A DNA stretch of 57,301 nt from Spirochaetota bacterium (GTDB lineage: Bacteria; Spirochaetota; UBA4802; UB4802), in NCBI GenBank assembly GCA_029907515.1, contig JARYLT010000008.1, positions 1 to 57,301 on the forward strand, given 5' to 3'. The number at the start of each line of letters is the position of its first letter. Positions within the stretch are counted from its first letter, which is position 1. Both the position numbers and the translations under genes were made by a program. This document shows, piece after piece, positions 19,435-28,101 of this stretch. The notes below the pieces were generated by a model. That model worked only from the letters and a program-made list of their open reading frames with translations. It did no database searches and was not told the origin of the DNA.

Positions 19435-20469
19435 ATGGGGAATTTAAAATCAAAAAGAATTTTTTCGTTTTTTTTACTTCTTACCATACTTTTCAGCTTG
19501 GGGTGTGCTACTATATATCGCCAACAAAAGAAAAAAATGAATGAGAATTATTATGAAGGTATACAACTGTATAAAAAAGGGAATTATGCACAGGCAAAGG
19601 AACGTTTTGAAACAGTACTTTCCATTGACCCCGAACATACTGGAGCACGCCAGTATTTAATAATTACTACAGAAGCCTTGCAGAAACGTGCCCAAAAATA
19701 TTACGATGCCGGTATTACCTATAAGCGTAGGGGTGACCTCGAAAACGCACTGCTGCAATTTCTGGAAGCTGAAAAACGTGATCCTGAATATAAAGATGTC
19801 AAAACACAAATTGCAAATATCAGGAATTCAAATTATGCTCAGAAGAAATATGATTATTATTATATCACTGCCAAAAAACAATTTGACAAAAAGCAATATA
19901 TTGCAGCTTACAAAAGTGCAAGCAGGGCAGAAGTTTTTAACCCTGATAGCCTGGAATTAACTACTTTAAAAACACGGATAAATAATCAGTTAGATAATGC
20001 CTCTTATCCGTATACCTCAAAAGCTGAAGAAGCTCGTAAAAAGAATAAGTTTGATACAGCAAAAACATACTGCAACAAGGCACTAAAAGTAAATCCATGG
20101 GATGAAAAAGCAAGGAATATTCTTAAAGATATTTATAGAATGGAGAATCTTAACGAAATGTATGCCAATGGTGAAAAGGCATACCGTACAGGTGACCTTA
20201 TAACAGCCTACCGGTTATTTAAAAGAGTGGACAATGAAGAGCCAGGTTATCGCAATACTTCTAATTATTTATCAACCATCAAATCAAAACTGGAAGGTAA
20301 TATTAACACCTACTATAATAATGGTGTAGCATACTATGAACAGGATAATTTTGAAGCTGCTATTGCTGAATGGGATAAAGTGCTTTTAATAGACCCTGAC
20401 CATCAGAAAGCGCGGGAATACCGTGAAAGAGCTGTAGCAAAATTAGAACTGCAAAAAACATTACGGTAA
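19435..20469 (+). CDS. TPR-repeat lipoprotein
   Basis: 344 residues from the ATG at 19435, chosen because GGAG lies 10 nt upstream and a lipoprotein signal follows (FFLLLTILFSLGC, lipobox LSLGC with the Cys as first mature residue). The mature part holds several TPR-like repeats, including YYEGIQLYKKGNYAQAKERFE and the final YEQDNFEAAIAEWDKVLLIDPD. Probably a periplasm-facing lipoprotein scaffold. The upstream in-frame ATGs at 19384 and 19405 lack ribosome sites. Function unknown. Confidence 0.75.
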   Translation: MGNLKSKRIFSFFLLLTILFSLGCATIYRQQKKKMNENYYEGIQLYKKGNYAQAKERFETVLSIDPEHTGARQYLIITTEALQKRAQKYYDAGITYKRRGDLENALLQFLEAEKRDPEYKDVKTQIANIRNSNYAQKKYDYYYITAKKQFDKKQYIAAYKSASRAEVFNPDSLELTTLKTRINNQLDNASYPYTSKAEEARKKNKFDTAKTYCNKALKVNPWDEKARNILKDIYRMENLNEMYANGEKAYRTGDLITAYRLFKRVDNEEPGYRNTSNYLSTIKSKLEGNINTYYNNGVAYYEQDNFEAAIAEWDKVLLIDPDHQKAREYRERAVAKLELQKTLR

Positions 20470-20524
20470 TACCAGGACTATATACACCCGCTTCCAAATT
20501 TTGGGCACTATATAGCATTATATT

Positions 20525-21715
20525 TCACACAACCTTCTGCAAAGCCTTTCCTGATACCAGGTGTTTGATTCCTTCATCAAGCCCTTCTAAGGTAAGTTCA
20601 AACATAGGGAAGATATTCTTAATCATGCGTGTTGTCTGTATATAATCCCATGAGCGTTTGGGGATTGGATTAAGCCATATTGAATGCTTAAACGTTTCAC
20701 GCAAGCGTTGCAGCCACACAATCCCTGGTATATCATTGTGATACCAGTAATCGATAGCTCCGTTTACCCAGGTAAGCTCTGAAGGAGCCATTTCAGCATC
20801 ACCAACAATGATAAGTTTATAATCCTTATCAGCATTCTTTAAAAAATCGGCAGTGCTTATAGATTCAGAACGTTCAATATCTTTCCACAGGTCCTGATAC
20901 ACACAGTTGTGGAAATAGTAATATTTTAACTTACTTATCTGTGATGATGCAGCTGAAAAAAGGCGCTCAACTAACCGTGCATACGGCGTCATTGATCCAC
21001 CAACGTCCATGAGTAAAATAAGCTTTGAGGCTTTTTTCTCTTTTTTCTTCCATATTAGCTCTAACTCACCGGCGTTGCGGCTGGTAGCATCAACGGTTTG
21101 TTCAACATCTAACTTTTCTTCAGGGCCGATAGGCAGAAGCGAACGCAGATGTGATAATGCCACCCGCATCTGTCGAGTGTCAAGAACCACCTGGTTAGAG
21201 TAATTCTTAAACTCACGCTTTTCAGCTATCTGTACTGCACTTTTGTTACGTGAAACACCCTGCCCAATCCTGATGCCTGCCGGATTATACCCCCAGGCAC
21301 CCTGCGTGGAACGGCCACCAGTACCAATAGCTTTATTGCCACCAACATGATTTTTATAGTGCCCCTGGCGCAGTTGCTCTTCAAAGTTTCGCAGTATTTC
21401 ATCTAAATTTAGCTTTTCAATCTGACGCTTTTCCTCTTCGGTGAGGTGTAACTCTTTTACTTTTTTTAAGCCTTCCAAAATCTTTTCAAGCAGTTCATCC
21501 GTTGTTTCTACATCCTTGAATGTATCAAGGAATGCAATATCGTATCTATCGTAAAACACCTCATTTTTTACAAGGATAGCCCGTGCCATATAATAGAATT
21601 TGGTTAAGCTTGTATCATTCAGATTTAAAGCCAACGCTTCATGCAGTGCAATCCACTCATGAATTGATACAGGCACACCCTGTGCTTTAAGATTGAAGAA
21701 AAAATTAATAAACAT
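20525..21715 (-). CDS. von Willebrand factor A (CoxE-like) domain protein
   Basis: 396 residues. The C-terminal half is a VWA fold; the metal (MIDAS) motif reads DVGGSM, with the first Ser of DxSxS replaced by Gly, followed by the family's YYYFHNCVYQDLW and IIVGDAEMAPSEL strands. The N-terminal half has the helices and Gly-rich TGGRSTQGAWGYNPAGIRIG linker typical of CoxE-type proteins. Partner of the MoxR ATPase immediately upstream (11-bp overlap); such pairs act as chaperone/insertase systems for metal centres or complexes. The substrate here is unknown. Confidence 0.85.
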   Translation of the reverse strand: MFINFFFNLKAQGVPVSIHEWIALHEALALNLNDTSLTKFYYMARAILVKNEVFYDRYDIAFLDTFKDVETTDELLEKILEGLKKVKELHLTEEEKRQIEKLNLDEILRNFEEQLRQGHYKNHVGGNKAIGTGGRSTQGAWGYNPAGIRIGQGVSRNKSAVQIAEKREFKNYSNQVVLDTRQMRVALSHLRSLLPIGPEEKLDVEQTVDATSRNAGELELIWKKKEKKASKLILLMDVGGSMTPYARLVERLFSAASSQISKLKYYYFHNCVYQDLWKDIERSESISTADFLKNADKDYKLIIVGDAEMAPSELTWVNGAIDYWYHNDIPGIVWLQRLRETFKHSIWLNPIPKRSWDYIQTTRMIKNIFPMFELTLEGLDEGIKHLVSGKALQKVV

Positions 21716-22559
21716 CGCGTGTCCTTATACTGCTATTATACGCATAATGTGTTTTTCCTGAATTAACAACTACATCAATATCTTCTTTCTTCTTCAAAAG
21801 AGTACCAATAAAAGGCAATTCATCTTCTATCTTTTTGACAGGTACTCCACCAACCATAAGCGCCTGAATCCAGTCAACAAGCTCGCTGGTTGAGGGTTTT
21901 TTCCGCAACATATCAAACTGCCGTATCCAGTAAAATTTCTTCAAACATTCACGTAAAAGTTTCTTTTCAATATTAGGGAAATGCACCCGCACAATCTTTT
22001 CCATAAGTTCCTCATCAGGAAATGCTATATAATGGAATACACATCTTCGTAAAAATGGATCAGGCAACTCTTTCTCGCTGTTGGATGTAATAATTACAAT
22101 AGGGCGGTGTTTTGCTGTTATTGTTTCGCCTGTTTCAGGTATATAAAAATTCATAATGTCAAGCTCATGTAACAGGTCATTGGGAAACTCAATATCAGCC
22201 TTGTCTATTTCATCAATTAACAGTACCACCTGGTCTTCTGATGCAAACGCTTCGCCTAACTTCCCTAATTTAATATACTGTTTAATATTAGAAACATCCT
22301 TATCGCCAAATCGAGCATCATTCAAACGCTGCACTGTATCATACACATAAAGCCCTTCCTGAGCCTTTGTTGTTGATTTAATATTCCATACTAAAAGCCT
22401 TTTACCCAGTCCTTTTGCAATAGAATGTGCAAGCAACGTTTTGCCTGTGCCCGGTTCACCTTTTACCAGCAACGGGCGTCCCAGAGCTATCGACACATTT
22501 ACATTATCTTTAAGTTCCTGGGAAATAACATAATCTTCGGTTCCGGTAAAATAATTCAT
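21705..22559 (-). CDS. MoxR-family AAA+ ATPase
   Basis: About 284 residues. Walker A GEPGTGKT, Walker B VVLLIDEIDKAD, sensor-1 Asn in IIITSNSEKELPDPFLRRC with the arginine finger. Start set at the ATG at 22559 because GAGG lies 6 nt upstream; an in-frame ATG at 22586 would put that ribosome site inside the gene. Overlaps the VWA gene downstream, the standard MoxR-VWA pairing. Confidence 0.9.
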   Translation of the reverse strand: MNYFTGTEDYVISQELKDNVNVSIALGRPLLVKGEPGTGKTLLAHSIAKGLGKRLLVWNIKSTTKAQEGLYVYDTVQRLNDARFGDKDVSNIKQYIKLGKLGEAFASEDQVVLLIDEIDKADIEFPNDLLHELDIMNFYIPETGETITAKHRPIVIITSNSEKELPDPFLRRCVFHYIAFPDEELMEKIVRVHFPNIEKKLLRECLKKFYWIRQFDMLRKKPSTSELVDWIQALMVGGVPVKKIEDELPFIGTLLKKKEDIDVVVNSGKTHYAYNSSIRTRDVY

Positions 22560-22703
22560 CATGCACCTCAATATACTTTTTTTCACGATAGTTTATTAGA
22601 AAGCTGCAGCATGCATAGCATATGGCTATAAAAAGCAGAATGCCATTTACTATCTATAGTTACAGTGTAGTGCAAAATCAGTTAAAAACAAAAAATTACA
22701 CTG

Positions 22704-23099
22704 TTATGTTCCAATACACTGAACCATGACCTTTCGTGTACGCGGGCCATCAAATTCGCAGAAGAATATCCCCTGCCAGGTACCCAGTTGTAAACAGTTA
22801 TTTTCAACAATTATAATAATAGAACATCCTATAACAGAAGACTTGATATGAGCAGGTGAATTGCCCTCCACATGGGCAAAATGCAATGATTCTAATTTAA
22901 GGTGCGACAATCCCATAAGAATGTCTTTAGGAACAGTAGGGTCTGCATTTTCATTTATAGTTACCGCCGCCGTGGTATGGGGAATGTACACACAGCATAA
23001 CCCACTTTTTACATTTTCTTTTGCCACTACCTCTGCAACCTTTGCAGTGATATCAATCAATTCTACTTTTCGTGTTGTCTGGACCTGAAATGTAACCAT
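22704..23099 (-). CDS. yjbQ: YjbQ/UPF0047 family protein
   Basis: 131 residues. Hallmarks are VYIPHTTAAVTINENADPTVPKDI, the buried HxxGNSPAHIKSSVIG metal-site region and the end GTWQGIFFCEFDGPRTRKV. The family is often annotated as secondary thiamine-phosphate synthase because an E. coli member has weak activity of this kind; the physiological role is not settled. Single gene, divergent from the 570-residue protein. Confidence 0.9.
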   Translation of the reverse strand: MVTFQVQTTRKVELIDITAKVAEVVAKENVKSGLCCVYIPHTTAAVTINENADPTVPKDILMGLSHLKLESLHFAHVEGNSPAHIKSSVIGCSIIIIVENNCLQLGTWQGIFFCEFDGPRTRKVMVQCIGT

Positions 23100-23174
23100 A
23101 ACACTTTACCACCCCTGTTCACTATTGAAATATACATACTAAATTTTTCAAGTTATTTTCCCCATATAATATTG

Positions 23175-23204
23175 TTGACATACATCACATAGTATCCGTA
23201 TATT
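23175..23204 (+). promoter_or_regulatory. predicted sigma-70 promoter upstream of the 570-residue protein
   Basis: TTGACA at 23175-23180, 18-nt spacer, TATATT at 23199-23204. The start codon is at 23223, so the leader would be only about 12 nt and the ribosome site weak (AAGAG). Confidence 0.5.
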
Positions 23205-23222
23205 TAATTTAAGAGTATCTCA

Positions 23223-24935
23223 ATGAAAAAGATAGACAAAACAAAAGAAAACATCAAAGTCGATGAACTTGATGAGAGAACCCGCAAGCAAATGTTTGAA
23301 AAATTTGTTCAGGCGGGAGGGAAAGTTATCCAGGAGCGTGAAAAGCCAACCACCAGGAACAGTAAAACTATAAAACCTGCTTCAAGAGTAGTACGACAAT
23401 CACAAGCAAAAACACCACCCAAAGAATCAAAGCAGCCAAAAATACAATCAGATGAAATTTTTGAAACCTGGCTGCAAAAAAAACTTTCCAGGTTACTTAT
23501 TCGCCTTCGTCTGTTCTTTCTTGGAGTTACTTCACTTTCTGCTGAGTACTGTAAACCTCGTTTTATGGATAACCTTATCCATACATATAAAACAGCACTT
23601 CTTCAATTTCAAGTACAGTATTATCACATCTTCAATCCACAGTACAGCAAGCAGGTTATAGCCAAACTGGATCAGATAAACCCCCTTTATTACGAACTGA
23701 TTGTGATGATTTCAAATATTTTTGACAGAACACGATTTAATGAAATTGAAGCCCTTCAACAATCAAATGATATGGTACATGTGCAAAAATTAAGAAACTA
23801 TCTCCTACCCATGTATAAAAGCCTCTACATTCTTTATCCGTACATCGAATTAATTGAATTAGCTTACCGCAATGCATTAGAAATACAGGCATCAGTAGAA
23901 AATCAAAAATCTACATCGTATGAAAAGAGGAAATATATCCGCAACAGCCTGTATATTACATTTTACAAATTTTTACCCCGGCTTCATATCCTGTTCTGTC
24001 ATTACTATAATGTCTATATTGATATAACAAGCCCCTATATCAGAACTATCTTACAAATAAATGATAGCGATCTGCCCGGCAAACGTAAAGCAGTAAAGCC
24101 TGGTGAAAAAGAAGAAGAACAACAACAAACACAGGAAGAGCAAAAAGAACCTTCAGAAATTCCGCAACACATTGCAAAAGGGCTTTCGCTTATGAATATA
24201 AGCACCAGTGATATAGCAGCACTATTTTCCAGGGATTCGTATGTACAGGCAAATCCAGCAGACAAAGCTATTATTACCTATGCACTTTTTAAAAAATTTG
24301 ACGATGAATTTTCCATTATACTCACCACAAATAAAATAAAATATAATATACAGTTCACCGATGCAGGTAAAATAGATTACAAAAACAAGCTTACAGATTG
24401 CTATAATGAATTGCGCAAAGTAACTGAAAGCTTTGAGGAATACAAACATGTTCTTGAAACCTACGAGCGCATACGTGCTGAAAAGCCAATCAACAATGCA
24501 CAGTATATTGAATATACAAAACGCTTAACACAGCTTGAAAAAAAGAAAAAGGTTGAATCAAGAAATATGCGCATGACCACAAAAGCCATCATGGACAGGA
24601 TTGCCGCTGAACTTGATGTTCTTATCCGTGACATGGATGAAGAAAATAAAATTATTGAAAACCCTCAAGATTTTCTTGAGTTTGATGTCAATGTTGAAGC
24701 AGTTCATCTGTTACAAAACAAAAAGGTGTATGAAGCAATACACCTGGCTTACTTTTATGCCTGTGCACTTTCTTACCGGCTTTCTGAAGGTGACCTGGCA
24801 GGTGATATTGAATTTAAAGATGGCGAGGCGCCTATTGGTATTGGCCAGCAAATAAATGTAACTGGCACAGTATCACAGGAAGAAAAAAAACAAAACCAAA
24901 CCTCAGTTATTAAGGAGCTTGAAGACCTTTTTTAA
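23223..24935 (+). CDS. hypothetical cytoplasmic protein, 570 residues
   Basis: Not recognised. The first ~80 residues are charged and low-complexity (MKKIDKTKENIKVDELDE; proline/lysine-rich), then a largely helical region rich in Tyr and Ile (residues ~100-280), an acidic Gln/Glu-rich linker (EEEQQQTQEEQKEPSE near residue 300), a second helical part with coiled-coil potential (~390-490) and a C-terminal SVIKELEDLF tail. No signal peptide or clear membrane segment. Its end overlaps the end of the convergent mnmD-like gene by 26 bp. The tail could be a docking peptide, but that is speculation. Confidence 0.65.
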   Translation: MKKIDKTKENIKVDELDERTRKQMFEKFVQAGGKVIQEREKPTTRNSKTIKPASRVVRQSQAKTPPKESKQPKIQSDEIFETWLQKKLSRLLIRLRLFFLGVTSLSAEYCKPRFMDNLIHTYKTALLQFQVQYYHIFNPQYSKQVIAKLDQINPLYYELIVMISNIFDRTRFNEIEALQQSNDMVHVQKLRNYLLPMYKSLYILYPYIELIELAYRNALEIQASVENQKSTSYEKRKYIRNSLYITFYKFLPRLHILFCHYYNVYIDITSPYIRTILQINDSDLPGKRKAVKPGEKEEEQQQTQEEQKEPSEIPQHIAKGLSLMNISTSDIAALFSRDSYVQANPADKAIITYALFKKFDDEFSIILTTNKIKYNIQFTDAGKIDYKNKLTDCYNELRKVTESFEEYKHVLETYERIRAEKPINNAQYIEYTKRLTQLEKKKKVESRNMRMTTKAIMDRIAAELDVLIRDMDEENKIIENPQDFLEFDVNVEAVHLLQNKKVYEAIHLAYFYACALSYRLSEGDLAGDIEFKDGEAPIGIGQQINVTGTVSQEEKKQNQTSVIKELEDLF

Positions 24936-25731
24936 ACGCAGCCATGTGAAGCTTTCGCCCTTTTCGTATTTCTTCTGGTGTTTCGCATAACGTTGGATCA
25001 GTAAATGGTACAGCTTTAGGATTTGTTTTCAAATATAACCAGTAGCTGTCATCAAGAGGCTCAATTTGTATATTTTTTTTAGTGGCGATAGTTCCTTCTT
25101 TTTTTCTGCCCACCTCTGGTCCTTTGCCAACAATAAAACCTGCCTGTTTCATTGCAGTTCGTATATGCATTGCAGCCGAATAGGTTGTAACAATACACTC
25201 ATCGTTGCAGAGTGAATAAAGCTTCTTGAAAAAATCCACTGTCCACAACTCAGGATTTTTTGCTGGAGAGAATGGATCATGAAATACAGCATCAAAGTAA
25301 TTCGCAGGTAAATGCGATAGTAACTGGCGGGCATCTCCATACAGCACACTATGGCTGAAATAATCTGTGATTACTGTTTCACCACGTGCTGATCGTTTTA
25401 ATAGATCATAGATTGTATCTCTTTCATCATGGAAGTAAACATATTCCATTGCAGACAGTATATCAGTATTCTTTTCAAGTGAAATGATGGCATAAAAAAC
25501 AGTATGGTTTTGTTTCAGTGCTTCAACACAAAGAGCAAGCACATTATAGCCAAGACCAAAACCTATATCAAGAACATATACCTGACCCCGTTTAGTAAGC
25601 ACCTTTGAAGGAATAACATGCATATACAGTGCTTCCTGATATGCACCGGAAAGCGAATGCATTGCCTCATTATAGGTGTCATCAACTACGGTTATGGTAT
25701 TGTCTTCTGTGGTCACAGTTTTAAACTGCAT
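24910..25731 (-). CDS. mnmD: MnmC methyltransferase-domain protein (MnmD-like)
   Basis: 273 residues, corresponding to the N-terminal methyltransferase half of MnmC as a free-standing enzyme. SAM-binding VLDIGFGLGYNVLAL, acidic end ISLEKN, and the hallmark FHDPFSPAKNPELWTVDFF. The last step of mnm5s2U34 synthesis in tRNA methylates nm5U to mnm5U; the missing oxidase half implies another supply of nm5U (for example directly from MnmEG). Two GCGATAGT copies lie in it (25085, 25314). Confidence 0.87.
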   Translation of the reverse strand: MQFKTVTTEDNTITVVDDTYNEAMHSLSGAYQEALYMHVIPSKVLTKRGQVYVLDIGFGLGYNVLALCVEALKQNHTVFYAIISLEKNTDILSAMEYVYFHDERDTIYDLLKRSARGETVITDYFSHSVLYGDARQLLSHLPANYFDAVFHDPFSPAKNPELWTVDFFKKLYSLCNDECIVTTYSAAMHIRTAMKQAGFIVGKGPEVGRKKEGTIATKKNIQIEPLDDSYWLYLKTNPKAVPFTDPTLCETPEEIRKGRKLHMAAFKKGLQAP

Positions 25732-25741
25732 AAACTAACTA

Positions 25742-26125
25742 TTACCTGCATTGTAACAAAGATGCTATCTCATCATCCAGCGTATAATCCACTATAACCA
25801 TATAGCCATCTTTTCTTTTTTCAACAAGCACAAGCTTCCGTGACACTACATGGCTGTCAGATTGGGCATACTGCTTTTTATTAATTGCCATTGCATTGCT
25901 GATAATTGCCTGGCAACGCTGATCTGCAATTTTCACTGCTTCTTGTGATATAGTATCGTTATTCAATTTCCCTGTGGGCAAAGAGTTTTTGGTTAATAAA
26001 ACCACAATACGTACAGTATTTTTATTAATGCAACCTTCCTTTCTTATATTTTCACTGTCAGATGAGCATGATTGCAACAAGATAAGAGCAAATACACAAT
26101 AAAAGTATACTATACATTTTTTCAT
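25742..26125 (-). CDS. small lipoprotein of unknown function
   Basis: 127 residues from the ATG at 26125 (AGGA 8 nt upstream; the frame also runs to 26146). Signal peptide MKKCIVYFYCVFALILLQSC with lipobox LQSC. The mature part (MAINKKQYAQSDSHVVSRKLVLVEKRKDGYMVIVDYTLDDE) matches no family I recognise. Lies 24 bp after yggU and 10 bp before mnmD, one transcription unit. Confidence 0.65.
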   Translation of the reverse strand: MKKCIVYFYCVFALILLQSCSSDSENIRKEGCINKNTVRIVVLLTKNSLPTGKLNNDTISQEAVKIADQRCQAIISNAMAINKKQYAQSDSHVVSRKLVLVEKRKDGYMVIVDYTLDDEIASLLQCR

Positions 26126-26149
26126 TACATTATTCCTGACAATCATTTG

Positions 26150-26425
26150 TCATTTATTAGTATATTGTTCAAGTCGCTTCATAAAAATACCTTCATTTAA
26201 CCCTTTAATTTTTATCTGCTTATTCCTTCCCTTTTCACCACGGACAATTTCAATAGATGATTTGGGAACATGTACTATTTCCGCCAAAAGTTCAACCAGC
26301 GCTTTATTAGCTTTGCCATCAACTGGTGGAGCATTCAGGTGAATGCGTAAAACACCGTTTTCAAGCTGCGCACTGTTTTTTGATGATTTGGGGATAACTT
26401 TCACAGTAATAATGCATTCTTCCAT
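26150..26425 (-). CDS. yggU: YggU/UPF0235 (DUF167) family protein
   Basis: 91 residues. The motif LNAPPVDGKANKALVELLA and the C-terminal EIVRGEKGRNKQIKI identify DUF167, small ubiquitous alpha/beta proteins of unknown function, possibly nucleic-acid binding. There is no clear Shine-Dalgarno. The terminator of the candidate RNA lies only 30-75 nt upstream, so this gene may depend on read-through of it. Confidence 0.87.
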   Translation of the reverse strand: MEECIITVKVIPKSSKNSAQLENGVLRIHLNAPPVDGKANKALVELLAEIVHVPKSSIEIVRGEKGRNKQIKIKGLNEGIFMKRLEQYTNK

Positions 26426-26455
26426 GAAATCACACAGTGTTTTTTTAATTTACGT

Positions 26456-26620
26456 ATAAAAAAGAAAGAGGATGAAATTTCGGGAATTTCACCCTCTTTC
26501 TTTTCTGGATAACCTTTACCCTTACTTGTGGTACATCTTGTACCAAACTGACTTTCCGCAAGAGTACTTGCGGCTAGAACAGTAAGAATTTAGAGTTGTA
26601 AATAACCTAAAACTTACTCT
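26456..26620 (-). ncRNA. candidate structured RNA (sRNA or terminator-controlled leader)
   Basis: Minus-strand segment with a promoter in front, three helices and a terminator. Helix 1: AGTAAG (26613-26618) with CTTACT (26581-26586), continued after a small internal loop by TTTAG (26607-26611) with CTAAA (26589-26593). Helix 2: CCGCAAG, 4-nt loop, CTTGCGG (26556-26573). Helix 3: TGGTACA, 3-nt loop, TGTACCA (26529-26545). Then the terminator. No reading frame of note. It matches no RNA family I know; either an independent sRNA of ~165 nt or a regulatory leader for yggU-lipoprotein-mnmD. Confidence 0.5.
26458..26503 (-). terminator. intrinsic terminator of the candidate RNA
   Basis: Stem of about 16 bp (GAAAGAGG then TGAAATT paired across a 5-nt loop, with one A-C mismatch at 26472/26492), followed on the minus strand by TCTTTTTT. 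The other strand has a weaker T-run, so it may work in both directions. Confidence 0.7.
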
Positions 26621-26627
26621 TCGTTAT

Positions 26628-26658
26628 ATAATAAAATATTCTTTGAGTAAAAAGTCAA
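26628..26658 (-). promoter_or_regulatory. predicted promoter of the candidate RNA
   Basis: Minus strand TTGACT (26653-26658) and TATTAT (26628-26633), spacer 19 nt (slightly long). Predicted start near 26620, directly before helix 1. Confidence 0.4.
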
Positions 26659-26659
26659 G

Positions 26660-27086
26660 CATTAAGAAAATTTTTTTATTAGAGACATAAAAATTTTTAT
26701 TATTTTTAAACTTGTCTATATCAATGCATCCTGATGCATAGTATTCAGAATTCAGTAGATAACTAAATAATAGTTATTGTACTACACCATAAAATGGGCA
26801 AACCTCTATCACCAATTTTACAGCATGTCCCAAATAAAGAATACTATACTCAAAAAATAGTTTAGTGATTGATGAAATTTTTAATTACATTACCGCATAG
26901 ACGAAAGATTTAACAGCCTACTTTTAATAAATTAAAAATTTTTGTTTATAGTACTGTTTATAGTGAATCTTTCTTGACAAATAAACCGACCTGTCAGTAT
27001 TCATTAAACCTGTACGTGCTATACACTTTTAAACAAATTTAATATAAACTGATTCAACAAATAATTACTTATTCCGGAGGTATTAT
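26660..27086. other. AT-rich intergenic stretch before the lipoprotein hydrolase
   Basis: No coding frame seen between the candidate RNA promoter and the hydrolase. The right part holds a TTGACA and an operator-like palindrome (separate entry) and the ribosome site CCGGAGG. The left part (26660-26970) is AT-rich with no structure I can name. Confidence 0.4.
26974..26998 (+). promoter_or_regulatory. -35 element with TetR-operator-like palindrome
   Basis: TTGACA at 26974-26979 is followed by the near-palindrome ACCGAC-CT-GTCAGT (26985-26998; one mismatch between the arms). The arm sequence resembles operators of TetR-family repressors, and the placement in the promoter spacer is typical for repression. 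The -10 (TATTCA, 26998-27003) is poor. No tetR gene is in the window. Confidence 0.35.
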
Positions 27087-28052
27087 ATGTTTTCTGTTAT
27101 ACGTGTAATGTTATTTTTTACATTGATTGCTTTAACTACAGGCTGCTCATCCCTTGGCATGCGAAATATCCCCCTTGATGAACTAAAACCAAAATATGCA
27201 AATGAGGCTTCCCGCTTTATCCTTATTAATGATACAACCATTCACATCAGAGATGAAGGCAAAAAAGATGGTCCTGTTTTGCTGCTCATTCATGGGGTCT
27301 GTGCATCATTACATACATGGGATGGATGGGTAGATATATTGAAGGATCATTTTAGAATTATCCGATTTGATATCCCCGGTTTTGGATTATCAGGGCAAAT
27401 ACCATCTAACAATTATACTCCTGAATACAGTGTCGATTTACTAAACAAAGCAATTGAACATATGGGTATTAAGAAACTTTCCATTGCAGGAAATTCATTA
27501 GGAGGCTTTATTGCATGGAAGTTTGCCATTACACATCCTGATAAAGTTGAAAAACTCATCTTAATTGATTCTGTCGGATATCCGCAGGAAATGCCCTGGC
27601 TATTGAAATTTTCCACAAATATTTTTGTCAGACCATTTGCACGAATAGGCATGCCACGATATTTTATCAATAAAGCTGTCCATGAAGTATATGGAGATCA
27701 GAGCAAAGTCACTGATGCAATAGTTGACAGATATTTTGAACTATCGCAAAAAGAAGGAAATAGAAGTGCCTGGATAGATGTTTTTATGGTAATGAAAGAC
27801 TATTCCAAAAGAAAAGATCTTTCAAAAGGCCTTACTGATATACAATGTCCTATCATGGTAATGTGGGGGACAAAGGATATCTGGATACCCTATACTACCG
27901 AATTTCCTAAATGGCAAAAAGACCTTCCTCATGCAGTTTTTAAAGTGTATGAGGGTGTTGGGCATATACCAATGGAAGAGATACCCGAACAAACTGCAAA
28001 AGATGCTTTTGAGTTCTTAACGGGGAAAAAGCTTTTCACGGCTAAACAATAA
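27087..28052 (+). CDS. alpha/beta-hydrolase-fold lipoprotein
   Basis: 321 residues with lipoprotein signal (VMLFFTLIALTTGC; lipobox LTTGC). Oxyanion motif LLIHGVCAS, nucleophile elbow GNSLGG, acid in WGTKDIWIP and His in GVGHIPMEE give a complete Ser-His-Asp triad. Closest in layout to haloalkane dehalogenase/epoxide hydrolase-like or esterase members; substrate unknown. Strong ribosome site GGAGG 7 nt upstream. Anchored in a membrane facing the periplasm. Confidence 0.85.
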   Translation: MFSVIRVMLFFTLIALTTGCSSLGMRNIPLDELKPKYANEASRFILINDTTIHIRDEGKKDGPVLLLIHGVCASLHTWDGWVDILKDHFRIIRFDIPGFGLSGQIPSNNYTPEYSVDLLNKAIEHMGIKKLSIAGNSLGGFIAWKFAITHPDKVEKLILIDSVGYPQEMPWLLKFSTNIFVRPFARIGMPRYFINKAVHEVYGDQSKVTDAIVDRYFELSQKEGNRSAWIDVFMVMKDYSKRKDLSKGLTDIQCPIMVMWGTKDIWIPYTTEFPKWQKDLPHAVFKVYEGVGHIPMEEIPEQTAKDAFEFLTGKKLFTAKQ

Positions 28053-28101
28053 TAGTATTGGGATAGGGGGCGATAGTTCTTATTACTAAAAGAGAATTTT
28101 T

